DNA from: Pyrenula massariospora
Taxonomy: Eukaryota; Ascomycota; Eurotiomycetes; Pyrenulales; Pyrenulaceae
DNA length: 64,000 bases
Reading direction: 5' to 3'
Assembly: GCA_021030905.1 (NCBI GenBank)
Contig: JAGFMI010000005.1
Location: 2,170,001 to 2,234,000 of the forward strand
Position numbers and translations under genes: made by a program. Below the pieces are notes generated by a model, which had not been told where the DNA came from, made no database searches, and worked only from the letters and a program-made list of their open reading frames with translations. Shown one piece after another: positions 1-11,031 of this stretch; the stretch's first letter is position 1, and every line of letters begins with the position of its first letter.

Positions 1-3000
1 ACGAGCATAATCTACAAGGTCCGGAACATAAGTATCCGTGTCCTGGATTGGGAAGTCAGGATGGTGAGCGAGGAGTGACAACAGACGCGTCAGCATGAGC
101 TCCATTGTGTTCTGATTTGCACGTATTTGTTCCTTATCGGCATTGGTCGTGGCTTGCTGCATTCGGGTTTTCTGTTGCCTTGCGAAATGGACAGTGCGAG
201 ACTTAAGCCACAACATGGTATTGTTCTTCAGGGTCGCATCGGGCTCGAAAGCTAATAGATAGAGTATTGCATACCACCGATGGCTAAGCTTATTTGCTCC
301 AAGGTATTTCTTTAGCCGCTGTACAAAGCCAACCCGAACCTCAGAGAGGCGATCCTGAGCAACCAGAGCAACTTTGTTGAAGAGGTCCGCGGAAACAAGC
401 TCTTCAAATGACCGCTTCTGACTACATAGCTTGAGGAGAAATTTGGCTGCTGTGAGGCGAAGCTGGGGCTTTTGTGAAGCAGGAGTCGAGTACGATTTCT
501 GGAGTTCGCCGCTGTTGGTAACTAGAGAAGACAGAATCCGGAGTACGGGCTCAGCTGTTTCTCTGAACGTTGATGTCCCGTCCGTATCTTCGGGCGACGA
601 TCGAGTGCGATTAACGAGAATTTTGAGCGCAAGCTTCTTGGACTCAGTCTCGAGGTCAACCTCTGCAGACCACGCGTAGGGAGCATCTTCAGGATCAACA
701 TTATCTCCCAGTGAGACAGGGTTGTGATTATGTAGGAGTACACTGTTCAATGCTATTTCGATGATAGCATCTGCTTCCATGTCTTCTGCCGTAACAGACG
801 GGGCTAGAAGGCATAACTGCGAAATGGTCGAGAGTCTGGTGAGGAAATGAGGCTCGCCCCATTTGCAACCTTTAAGAGCCTTTTGCATCAGTTCTTTCGC
901 ATGCAATTCCTTTTTCGGGGATACAGCGAGTAAAATGGAGACAGCGTATTTAGCAGCACGTGAAGAAGAGCTGTAAAGCGCATAGTCAATCAAAGATAGA
1001 AGAAATTTTCGGTCTTTTGATATCTCGCTCGGGAATTTGGTGGCGAAGCCAGCACAGGCTTTCAACGTGTCAGCAGCTGATGGTTGTTCTTCTTGTGTCT
1101 GCGAAGGAACATTTGATTGTAAGTCTGTACACATCTCTTTGACATGTGATTTGAGGATTTCAGGGTTTCGAGTGGAGATGTCTTTTAAAACTTCATGAGC
1201 AGTCGTAGCGAGACTCTTTTCGTCTGTCCGAGATATTTCAATGATGGCAGGTATGTGGCTTCGGTTGTAAATGAAGAGGCCACAGCGATATACCAGTGGC
1301 TTGATCGTGTCTGTAAGGGAAGCTGTACTCGTAGGACCATTCTGTAAACGCTTGGTGAGCTCTTTAAGCGCATTCACGACAGTTCGATAATCGTTCGATG
1401 GGTCGAAAGTGCACTTGACCAAATGGTAAGCCCTTCGATCATGCATTTTCGCGAATTTCCACAAGTCTGCCGTCACACGCGAAGGCTCTGGAAAACTTCT
1501 TGATAACGCTTCAATGACCTTAGTAAGCTTGTTTTTAGTTTCTGCTTCAGCTTCGTCCATAACACCTCCGTTGAATTTCTCACATGTCTCGAGGTACATC
1601 GAGACAGCTTTGCTGATCCCTAGTTGACGTTGCTGTAAAGCGAAGAAAACGCTTAGTGACTTGCCCTCCAAGCATTTTACTAGGGTAAGTAGTCGTCGTA
1701 CTCTTATTTCATCGGGGTCCACAGAATCCGCCTGGCTATCGTCCTCTGCAGGCTTCCCGCGACGTCGATGGCTGTCGGATTTCGAGCTCTTTGCCTTGAT
1801 GGGTGGGTACCCAACAGGAAGCAAATACTCGAACAGAACCACATCGATCGACGCCTGAATCTCGTTATCCCCGGTATAGAACGCCTCAAAGATTCTTCGA
1901 GGAATATGGCTAATTGCCGATACTACCTCTTCCGTGCCTTCTTCTATCTCACTGGCAGCAACACCCCATAAGCAACCAAGTAGATTGGTGGCTTCAACTC
2001 TGACCGCATGCTTTTTGTCCTTCACACGATCTGCGACCATGTTCAAAACTGTGCCCTCCGTAGACACGCCACCACTAGCAGCCAATCGATTCACCATATC
2101 GGCAAGTCTAAAACTAGATACAGATTTAACAGCCGATAGTCGGACCTTTTCATCCGCATCTCCAAGCATTTGCGCAAGGCCCTTAACAAGTTCATGCTCT
2201 TGTCTCTCGTCAAGACCAATCCCGCCAGCTGACGTTAGCAAAATTCGCCCGATAGCAGTCACCCAAGCTGCTCTAACAGAAGGCGATTTGTCCTGCTTCC
2301 GGCTGAGAAAGAGTTCGTAGGCATTGGAATGCGCTTGTGAAAATGGCTTTGGCGAGATTGGAGTCGAAAGCGGATTTGTCGGCAAAGTGACCTGTCTCGA
2401 GTTAAGATATTGGGTTGGTGGATAAGCTGCAGCATCCATCGTGGCAGACGGCGGAGGCCCGGCGACTCCAATACCTGATATCATGTCACCTAAAGTCTGA
2501 GTAGCCAGAAGCCGTAGAGGCACTGACTCGGTTGCAAGTTCAGTCTCCACATAGCCGATAACATTTTGTAGGACGTCAGGGCATGCTCTCCACAACTCCC
2601 GGATGAGTTTATGTGCCTTGCTCAGCTGCGCCATGTCTTCAGATTCGTCGTCTGATTCATCGAGGCCGGATATTCTTCTGTTAGGGTTTTTGGACCGCGC
2701 ATTTAATTGAATGTTCGCGGAGGTATCCATCATGACGTTCGAGAAATATGCGCTAATATATGTTGCCATCTTGTCGGGAACATTCGTACAGATTGCCTTA
2801 GATAAATTGTACGCTGGAGGGTACTCCTTGAGAGCCAAAGTTCCTTGTTTGCCATCAGACGCTACCGTATTCTTCTTTTTGCTACCATCGATATCAGACG
2901 CGCGAGCATCAATTCGGAGAAACTGGCGCAAAACAACATCCACGATTTCCGGTTGCAGGGTGGGAGCTTCCTCGATGACCTCAACGAGTATTCGGGTCAA

Positions 3001-3637
3001 GTCTTGCACCACGTGCATCTTGATGTCCTCCCCGGTCGATGCTTTCGCCGAGCCAGACACAATATCGAAACATGTTGTGAAAAGATTGAGAATAAGTGTT
3101 TCTGAATTCGGGACATCAGTAATTAGGATTATGCTTTTGACTTCCGCTAGGGAGGTCAGAATGTAGACGTGCTGAGTATTATATGCATTTGATGGGTCGG
3201 CAAGGGCTGGTATTATTGAGTTCACAATCGTAGTGAATATGTCCTGACACGATCAGTTTCCTCCCCAAAACCATGTTCTTGCCATGCTGTACCTTTATCT
3301 GCCCTAATTTCAGAGGCGCATCCGGGGCGCATATTCTCATCACGTCGACTAAGCAACAACATGTTGAAGCTCTGACACCCTTGTCCTTGTGTGCGAGTAG
3401 ATTCTGATTTGCGAGATCTTGGGCAACCCTCGTAAAATTTTGGGCTGGAAGTTGGTCCTGATCGATCTTGCGCAACTCGTCGTGGAGCTTGTCTAACCGC
3501 TCTAGTAGGTCTGCGACGGGTATTGGCTTTCCAGCGCGCCATGCAAGCGGTTGGTTGTATTCTAAACCAGGTATGTAGCGACTTTCTTCATCTTGAGGAG
3601 CTTCTTGTGCAAGACTATGGCGAGTTCGACTAGGCAT
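1..3637 (-). CDS. pds5: Sister chromatid cohesion protein PDS5/BimD, C-terminus cut off by window edge
   Basis: Cohesin-associated HEAT-repeat protein that binds the cohesin ring in the nucleus and helps maintain cohesion (family knowledge). The start is the ATG at 3637. Exon 1 (3637-3293) carries the conserved Pds5 signature LAHKDKGVRA followed by CCLVDVMRICAPDAP at about residues 75-105. A 49-base intron (3292-3244, GTACAG...TCAG) keeps phase 0. Exon 2 then stays open from 3243 to base 1, giving 1196 visible residues rich in helical repeats, with an acidic linker at about residue 310 (DESDDESED). Fungal Pds5/BimD proteins are usually 1200-1500 residues, so some C-terminus probably lies outside the window. 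No frame damage is seen. The assignment rests on the N-terminal signature and overall length. Confidence 0.9.
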
Positions 3638-4391
3638 GGCGGCAATGATGGTAGTTGGACAGTTCTCTGGCTGTATCAAACCATCATGTTGGAGATGACA
3701 GAGAATGCACCATAATCTGGGTGAGTTACTCAGCTGCGCGATCGCACCGTCACTACTGTCGTCCCACAGTCACTTTTTCGTAGGCCACAAGCTCACCTGT
3801 CGCTAGTAGTGCGGCGCGCCTGGAGGTCGCGTCTCGGGTTTAGCGCGTTATAAAACGTCACCGAAGGCCCCACGGAGTGAAGTGTCTGTCGTTTAGGTAT
3901 TCATCTGCAAGGCGAGTTGTTATTAGATCGTGCTGTGGGAAATTCTCAAACCGTCTCAAATACTTTTGCCATCTGCCCTGTAAATGCTGATACCCCTCAG
4001 CTTTTGCTGCATAGGATTCGAAAGAAGTTGGACCCGGAGCTTCTCCGCATCGTCTCTTGAGCCATTGGAATTACCTGCTGTTTTGACCACCGATTACCTG
4101 GAACTGAGACGACGCATTACGCCTCTAGATGGCAGCATAGAGTAGCGGAACTCTAGCAATCATCGGAACCCCTTATATAGGAAACTTGAGACCCTCGCTT
4201 TTTTTGCTTTGAGACGGCTTACAAGATCGAAGGACTGCTAGCACCTGCACATTTTTTGCGCACAAGCTTCGGCTAGGAATATATGCAAAGTTCAAACCGA
4301 GCTCTCTTCAGTCACTTTCACTCTGCAACAGCTTTCAAGTCTGTCCCGCTACACAATCAAATAACACCCACGCCTGTAGTCTTCTGCCGGT
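3638..4391. other. Intergenic: upstream of pds5, downstream of BTB gene
   Basis: About 750 bases without a supportable ORF. It holds the 5' flank of pds5 and the 3' flank of the BTB-domain gene. I see no RNA gene or repeat in it. Confidence 0.6.
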
Positions 4392-5171
4392 TCAAGTACG
4401 GATCATAGTTCGCAAGACTTTGATCAGATCAAGCGTGATGATTGGCAATTCCAGCAACATCTCTCTCACAATAGGATCATTACAATTGCGAGCGATGTCT
4501 TCTGCGTACATTGCAACCACCTTCGCTCGAAGAGTGACCATCCTCTCTGTCTCCCCAAGATCGTAGAGAGCTTCAATGAAGGAGCAAAAGCCATGGAACT
4601 CTCCACCAATGTTGGATTTCGTGAGCATTCGTTCTTCTGCGAGCTCGGCCAAACCATCTACGGAATACTTGTCTCCAACTTTCCACAAATTAATCTCAAA
4701 AAGCCAAATGACTTCCTGAGCTGCTTCAGGGCGTGGAACGCTTGCTTTGAGATAGTTGGATCCAAGGATCTCTCGGAGCACGTCGTGCTGATATTCGGCT
4801 GGCCACTCCAGGTTGTACATGTAAAGCAGCATGGCCCAGACAGTATATGGATCTTCCTCAAGAGCTACCTTGCTATCATGAGCCTCCTGCATTGGTTAGA
4901 AAGATTCTCTGTACATCCAGGACATTGGGAATACCTTAAACCCAGATGTCAGACAGCCTCGAAAGAAATCTGATCGCTGACACAGAATTGCTTTATGCGC
5001 GGCGAACTCTGCTTTGCTGCTAATCGCTTTGACATCAGAGAATGTTGCTGACAAGAGCAACCTAAGATCCTGAGCTTTAGCTGATGACGTGACCTTCTTG
5101 TTGAAGAACTCACGCGGCAGACATGTCAGAAAGGTTTCGCTTCGAGCGCGATGATGGTTCCTGGATCTCAT
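4392..5171 (-). CDS. BTB/POZ domain protein
   Basis: Two exons, 5171-4935 and 4886-4392, joined across a 48-base intron (GTATTC...CTAACCAATGCAG), giving a protein of about 243 residues. The BTB fold begins near residue 30 (DLRLLLS, then AAHKAILCQRSDFFRGCL) and continues directly across the splice junction (GFK/EAHD; then WAMLLYMYNLEWP), the usual fungal BTB layout. Splicing restores a continuous domain, which supports the intron. BTB proteins dimerise and often bridge substrates to Cullin-3 ubiquitin ligases. No second domain is visible, so the partner is unknown. The start codon was chosen because it is the first ATG upstream of the BTB core in an open frame. Confidence 0.8.
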
Positions 5172-5890
5172 CCTCCGCTTTTCTCTTAAGCCGTGCCTTC
5201 TGAGTCATGATCGGCTCGCTTTGCTTGCACAAAATGGCTGACGAATGTGAGACGACGAGACTGCATTGAAACGAACAGGAGACGAAAGATTTTGAGCAAT
5301 TTAGTAAAGGACCACCTTCCCATTATACACCTGACACTTCACTGCCATCACAAGATCGGCGCGGGTCGATCAAGAGCGTTATCTACCTTCAGATATCGGT
5401 GAAGCTAGAGATAAGGTAATGAATCTTTGGGTGCATGTGACGCGAAGGAAGTAAAGAATAGCATATGGGATGAGGCAGAAGGTGAAGCAAAGTAGAGGAG
5501 AATGAGATCGTAGGACTTTCGAGGTCATTGTTTGAATGACAATAAGTAGACTGTTCAAGCCGAACTCGTTTCAGGCATAATTGCTTTGACATGAGACATC
5601 GAAGACTGTTGCAATCATGATATACGGTCCAAACTAGTTGAAATAGCCGTGGAAGAGAAGTGTTGCCCCTCTTCCACTAAGGTCGAATATAAGCTTTCGA
5701 AAACACCATTACTATCACTCTCCTATCATTTTAAAAAGCCGACTTGAGTCGACATGTATAACATCCGCCGAATGCTTACTAAGATTTTGATTCACTCTGA
5801 GAAGGAACACACTTTTCTGGGCGCAGAACCTGCTGTGCACCACTGACGTATATGACTTGGTGGGTTCCACCCTCCAAGCTGTAGCGCTGC
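5172..5890. other. Intergenic between two minus-strand genes
   Basis: About 720 bases. It should hold the BTB gene promoter and the 3' end of the next gene. Only short incidental ORFs are present. Confidence 0.55.
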
Positions 5891-6744
5891 CTATCTCAGA
5901 CTAAGGAATTCAAGCACGTCGTCATCTTGAAGCATCTCATCTAGGTTCGGCACCTGGAATCTTTCGTGCTGTTGTATAATTTCAACGCGACCTCTTGCGA
6001 CAGCGGCTAGACGCGCGCGGTATTGCTCGTTTAGGGAATTAGAGATATCCGAGGTCGTCTCGTGACTGCTGACGCTTATCCTTGGGCACGAGAGTATATC
6101 CTGCATTAATGGTGCCATGGATGGGCCGACTAATAGACCGAGGCTGGCAATTGACCTCTCGAGGACGCTGGTATACTCTGTCCATCGCTCCGCATCGAAG
6201 GTGTCGTCGATGTAGCAAGAAACGAACACCGCTTTGCGCACTCTGAGATCTCTCTTGATATGCTCTGCCATAGTCTGGGCGTGTAGAAGCATATTCTCGA
6301 CCGCAGATAGCATCGTTGAGATGACAGGAGGGAATTGGACCGGTTTAGCTTCAGCATTAGGACTGGAGCTAGCGAAGAAGGTAGCTGTGATCCCTAAGTC
6401 AGTTACATTCACGGACTTTAGGATTTTTCAAGGTCGCAGATACCATCTTCTGCTGCTGGTGCACGGATTGTCACCAGATCTTCGTCATCCGTGAACCCTG
6501 AATCCTCACTAGAAGAAACACTCAGGCTGCTGGTGGTGCTGGAAGGCGACTGCAAAGCGGCGCCTGAAACAAATAGGTCCTTAGAAGAAGGATCTGAATG
6601 CTCCCTATTCTGCGTGGTAGAGAGCAGGAATGATGAAGCCATGTCGCGGAAAGGACGTGTTTGGGGCGGTCGAGGCATAACGCGAAACTGGGACAGCCAG
6701 CCGTCAGGGATATCGCGCAAGAGAGCGTGGCGCCTCAGAGGCAT
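5891..6744 (-). CDS. Hypothetical protein with Ser-rich N-terminus
   Basis: Not recognised. Two exons (6744-6444 and 6393-5891) joined by a 50-base intron (GTATCT...GACTTAG). The phase-1 junction makes a Gly codon and merges two open frames into about 267 residues. The N-terminal third is basic, then Ser/Thr-rich and acidic (SSSEDSGFTDDEDLV). The second half is predicted helical (TMLSAVENMLLHAQTMAEH, then KRDLRVRKAVFVS). No signal peptide or membrane segment. The clean splice signals and long open second exon argue for a real gene. Function unknown. Confidence 0.6.
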
Positions 6745-8072
6745 TGTATTGGTTAAGATTAAATTGGCGATACAAAGAAGAATAATTAGACAGGCTTTTG
6801 CAAGCTCAAAGTGAATTTCTGGCAGGATGAGTGCGTTGGCCGCGGCGTGTGGATATCAGAACGATAGCGAGGTGATATGGTGTCTTGTGGAAATTTACTC
6901 GGCATACTGCGCGCATAACACTGGGGAAGGCGCGAAATTACCGTTATTTGGTTGCGTTTCTTCTCCAAATGCATTTTTTCAACAACTCGCCTAATCGACC
7001 TGGCATGTCGAAAAAGGACAACGAGAAAGACTCCAACTTTCGGAGAAAGATCTGACTTTTCTTTATATACGTTGTCCTGAAGAATCTGGGGAATTTAGTA
7101 TGTTTCTTCCCCGTGTAATGGATTGGGACGGTGTCGTCCCATTTTGTTCAAGGGTAGGGCGATACGATCAAAGAAGAAGGTATAAGATTTGAAGCAAAAC
7201 ATGCGGCGTTCGCCACCCGATCAACACAAAATTCTAAAGCACAATCGTCAGCCACAATTGCGGTAGTCGCTAGGGTGTTCTTGTATATATACTGCGCGAA
7301 TAGCCTGAGTTTACTGCACCACCGTGATGGCCGTGATCTTGTGCGGACGCTATAGCTGTGATTAATAAGAAAACATTCAAAGCAACAACGAGTCACCTTG
7401 ACTTATAAGGAAATCTCGACTGGAACACCATTATTGACGCCGCTTCGTTTAGGAAGTCATTACCATGGCAGGTCATAGTATCTATATTGTCAAGATTGGC
7501 GCCTAGCCCCTCTCGCCATCGACCGACATGACCTATGATTGAATTGCTTGAGCCAATGTTGAGAACAACTAGGTGCAGATTGCAATGCTGTACTATCAGC
7601 TCCCTACCTGCTCACTTACCGCTGGTATCCATGCGCATGCCGTCTCTGATCCGTGATCCGATATCGTAATCGTGGCATACTACTAGTCAGTGTTCAATAC
7701 GAAAGACAGAAACGCTGAAGGACATCTTCACATAAGAAATGAGTACGAAAGCATATGGAGATTCTCTCTCGATATACTTCATGAACCAAACGAAATCATC
7801 TCCAAGACTTGACTTGCTTCTGGTTCAGATTAGTGACGCTGTGGCTTTGATTGCTAGTATGCGCTCTAGATTTAACGTCATGTTGGAGGAGATATTCAAA
7901 GTATGATGTGAGCAAAAAGTGCTTTTCCTCATTGACTCCATAGCCAGTCCAAGATCTTGCTGCGCCAAGTGACAGGAACCTTCCACACTTTTCACGCAAT
8001 ACTGTTGTAACGACTGTTCGTTAGCATGAAGTGGACTAAGTACTGCGTGCAGGCTGGCCGGGCCAAAACATC
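6745..8072. other. Intergenic, 1.3 kb
   Basis: No convincing coding sequence on either strand. A 67-codon minus ORF at 7796-7999 lies just downstream of ess1 and is more likely 3' UTR. Nothing structured is seen. Confidence 0.5.
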
Positions 8073-8706
8073 TTACCGCTCAATTAGGTGCAGACCCGAT
8101 GCAGTATCTGTGATACCGCTTACTTCCCCTGGTTGCAGTGCAAATGCGGCTTCCGAGAACTCTGTTTGCATATCTTGTCGCTTAAAGAAGCCCCTGAATA
8201 GAAAACTTGTCAATTCATAGTCAACAACAAAGCGATTCATTCCATACAAATCTCCGCGTTTGCTGTGACTGGGACAATCGGATTCGGTCGTTGCAAGATC
8301 TCCAAGAGATATTTCACCAGACCGGATCCTATTTTCGTAACCTTTGGAGATTTCCATCGCCTCGCCCTTTGGCCTTGTGATATTGGGATCTTTCCAGCTC
8401 TTCGGGTTTCGGCTTTGGTTGTGCTTCACTAGCAGGTGCCTAGCTCTGATCTTGCCCTCCCCGCCAGTCATTGCCTCTGAAGATGGTTGTTCGGTATGGT
8501 ATTTGGCAATGAAGACTTTCAGTTTTTCAGTGTCTGTACCTGCCGGTGGATCCCATCTTGATTCGGTGGTTGTGACATTGAAATAATAGGGCATATTCTT
8601 CGATTTGGACCTTCGCACCTCCCACCCAGTTGGAAGCCCGGAGTCTGCCTACAAGACGCATAAGCACAGAATGTCATTTTTGGAGGGAATAGAGATAAAG
8701 TACCAT
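8073..8706 (-). CDS. ess1: Pin1/Ess1-type peptidyl-prolyl cis-trans isomerase (parvulin)
   Basis: WW domain plus parvulin isomerase acting on phospho-Ser/Thr-Pro sites, notably the RNA polymerase II C-terminal domain (family knowledge). The predicted first exon is only the ATG (8706-8704). A 55-base intron (GTACTT...TTGTAG) leads into exon 2 at 8648, which begins ADSGLPTGWEV, the start of the WW domain. The second WW tryptophan is in SRWDPPAG. The parvulin domain shows IRARHLLVKH, DLATTESDCPS, RGDLYG and FALQPGEVSGI. The frame ends in HLIER then TAA, giving about 192 residues. That TAA sits inside a GTAAGA sequence, and splicing there to an AACAG acceptor would give a slightly longer tail. 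It faces rpb9 across 430 bases. Confidence 0.9.
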
Positions 8707-9136
8707 TTCGCTTTGTGAGTATAGAACAGTATTTAGATAGAAATCGTTACCATGTGAGTCTCGGTGGCCGCTGTTTACCATCACGACATGACGTTGCTAG
8801 GGCCAAGTATCCGTGCCCCCGTGCAGATCGGAAGGCGGAAAGTCTTTGACCAAAGTGGCTAGTCCAGGCGAATTACCCGCACTCTGGCGCACGGCTGACC
8901 AAATAGTGAGTCCACATTACAGAAGGCGGTTTTCTGGAGGCTCCCCCAGCGCGGTATGTTATCACATCAAATATACTGCTTCCCATCGGATCTCAATACA
9001 ACCCACCAGCATCGTTCGATATTATCACATAAAGCTACTATTGATTCGACCGGCCCCAAACGCTTCGCAGTATTCGACAAGATTTAGTGTTGGCTCGCGC
9101 GTTCTATCCTCATTCACCAAAACACAAATCGCAGAT
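8707..9136. promoter_or_regulatory. Shared 5' region of ess1 and rpb9
   Basis: A 430-base stretch between two divergent start codons, so any promoter elements for the Pin1-type isomerase and for the Pol II subunit lie here. The open frame at 8813-9304 merely runs through it and into rpb9 in a different frame. No specific site is claimed. Confidence 0.5.
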
Positions 9137-9814
9137 ATGTCGGCTGCCGCAACACCAGCCGAGAGCACCGGCGAAGTCCCGCCGGATAGGAAAGGCGAGG
9201 TGGCTTATCGATTCTGTCAAGAATGGTCAGTACATCGACCCGTGTCTGAAGACCACGCTAACTTCCAGCAGTGCAAATCTTCTCTACCCGAAAGAAGACC
9301 GTGACACCAGAGAGCTCCTCTTCGTATGTGGCTCGTGCCATAGCTCAGAAAAACACGATGTTGCATGCACCTATAGACATCACCTGAACGCCACTGCCGC
9401 CGAGACAGCTGGAGTTACCACGGACGTCGCCTCGGATCCTACAGTTGGTCTCCCCTGTTTTTGTACAATGTGTGGCGATGAATTGCAGTGTATAGGATGT
9501 GGAGAGCCCAGCAAAGATAGCGCGTCTGGCTATTCTGAGTCGGATAAAGGGAGCGGCGACTCACCATGATATGCTCTGGAGATGACCCTTGAACCCCTTG
9601 CTAACTTCTATCTTTACCCCAGCTGCCTCGGAGTGCGCAGGTATGCCCACTTTGCAAAAACGCCGAAGCAGTATTTTTCCAATCTCAGCAACGATCACAC
9701 GATACCGGCATGGTGAGTACTGGGACTCTATATCATGGTCAACGGTTTTTAACCTGAGGTCAGAAATTGTATTTCGTTTGTACAAACTGCGGTCACGTCT
9801 ACACTAAGCAGTGA
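9137..9814 (+). CDS. rpb9: RNA polymerase II subunit RPB9
   Basis: Small zinc-ribbon subunit of RNA polymerase II, involved in fidelity and TFIIS-stimulated cleavage (family knowledge). Four exons by phase and family fit: 9137-9225, 9269-9443, 9623-9712 and 9764-9814, giving 134 residues. The first ribbon shows FCQEC, NLLYPKEDR and VCGSC. The linker AGVTTDVASDPT joins LPRSAQ exactly as in other Rpb9 proteins. The second ribbon shows CPLC, VFFQSQQRS, DTGM and CTNCGHVY. Intron 2 is long (179 bases) and uses the weak donor GTTGGT, but has a good GCTAAC branch site before CCCCAG. Reading through instead would destroy the second zinc ribbon, so the splice is favoured. Confidence 0.92.
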
Positions 9815-10068
9815 TTTCCAGAGTTGGAATGTGTGCAAGAACGGGTTGGATGGGTGCAGCATCAGAGGCTATGTTTGGATTTATGATACCCATTTCTCAG
9901 TCGGCATGACAGCGGGGTGGATAGCGTCTGTGGAGTTATTGCTTTTCCGGACAAGTCACGGCATCAAACCGGCGGTCCTGAGTTCATAGAAGGCCCTTTT
10001 CGCTCATCAAAGCGGCATCCAAAGCCGCGGGCCAGAAAGCTGAATGCTCCTTTTCTTAATTTTCAATA

Positions 10069-10575
10069 TCATACATGCATTGGGGCAAGCGACAATATCT
10101 TGGACCACTGCCTCCTCCGTAGCTCGGCACCAACAACGCTCGTTAATCTAGTACCGATAGGGTCGCCATTTTTGTTGATAAGTACACAAGCGTTGTCATC
10201 GAATTTGATAACGCTACCATCAGCTCTCTGCATCTCTTTCTTAACTCTGACAACCACTGCGTGCCTCATGTCTCCCCTACGAACCTTGTTCGCAATTGAC
10301 ACACCGCTCGATCCTGGTCCAGTGTCTGAGCCGAAACTTCGCTGTTTTTGGACGACGACGATGATTCGGTCACCTTTCCCCCGGTCAGTGCTAGTCAATT
10401 GACAGCACAGAAGTGAAGCACTTGCCTATGCGCGCAGCTTTAGTTTTCTTCCGCATGACCTGGATGCACTCGACAATTGCAGCCCCGGAATTGTCGATGC
10501 AGTTCAGCATCGTCTGTTTCTGTGTCAGGAGCACTGCACGGAAAAATTCGGCCTACCCACCTTCAATTGTATCAT
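10069..10575 (-). CDS. mrpl38: Mitochondrial ribosomal protein uL14m (L14 family)
   Basis: Large-subunit protein of the mitochondrial ribosome. Three exons: 10575-10561 (encodes only MIQLK), 10513-10426 and 10373-10069, giving 135 residues. The joined product reads MIQLK/TMLNCIDNSGA/.../KAARI/GDRIIVVVQ, the L14 family pattern, and continues with RRGDMRHAVVVRVKK, FDDNACVLIN and GTRLTSVVGAELR. Intron 1 is GTGGGT...AACAG (47 bases). Intron 2 (10425-10374, 52 bases) starts with GCAAGT and ends AAAG, so it is a predicted GC-AG intron. No other donor keeps the conserved ARIGDRI junction. It lies head to head with set9, 456 bases apart. Confidence 0.9.
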
Positions 10576-11031
10576 CGCGGCAGCATGATCACAGTGCCCA
10601 AAGTCAAGCCGGGTGGGTGTGGAAAAAAGCGACGATGATCTTTCGACAAGCCACTGCCAAGCCAGAGATGATCCCTGCTTGCCTGGTCAAGCGCGTTCCT
10701 TGAAATAGACCCACAGCGATGGGCCGCAGACATCCCTCCCCCTTCCCACCCTCCGCAGCTGAACACCAAGTCTGGCCCAGCCCCCAGGGCGATCAGACTG
10801 TTTGCCGGCTGAGGTGAACACTCGATGAATTTTTAAGCATGTTGCGCTGTCTGTCTCTTTCGTGATGTGCCTGGATCTCTTGCATCCTCCTCCTTTATCC
10901 CTCCCACGCATTCTCCGCTTTTCTTTTAACTCTCTGCGCCCTTCGCCGAAACCTACCACACCCTCCGGCCCTGTACTCTCACGTTCACTCTTTAATTTCG
11001 AGGATCGCGACTCGGTCGCGAGACTTTGAAT
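10576..11031. promoter_or_regulatory. Shared 5' region of mrpl38 and set9
   Basis: A 456-base divergent intergenic region. The part near set9 (about 10850-10980) is strongly pyrimidine-rich on the plus strand, a common feature of fungal core promoters. No individual site is claimed. Confidence 0.45.
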
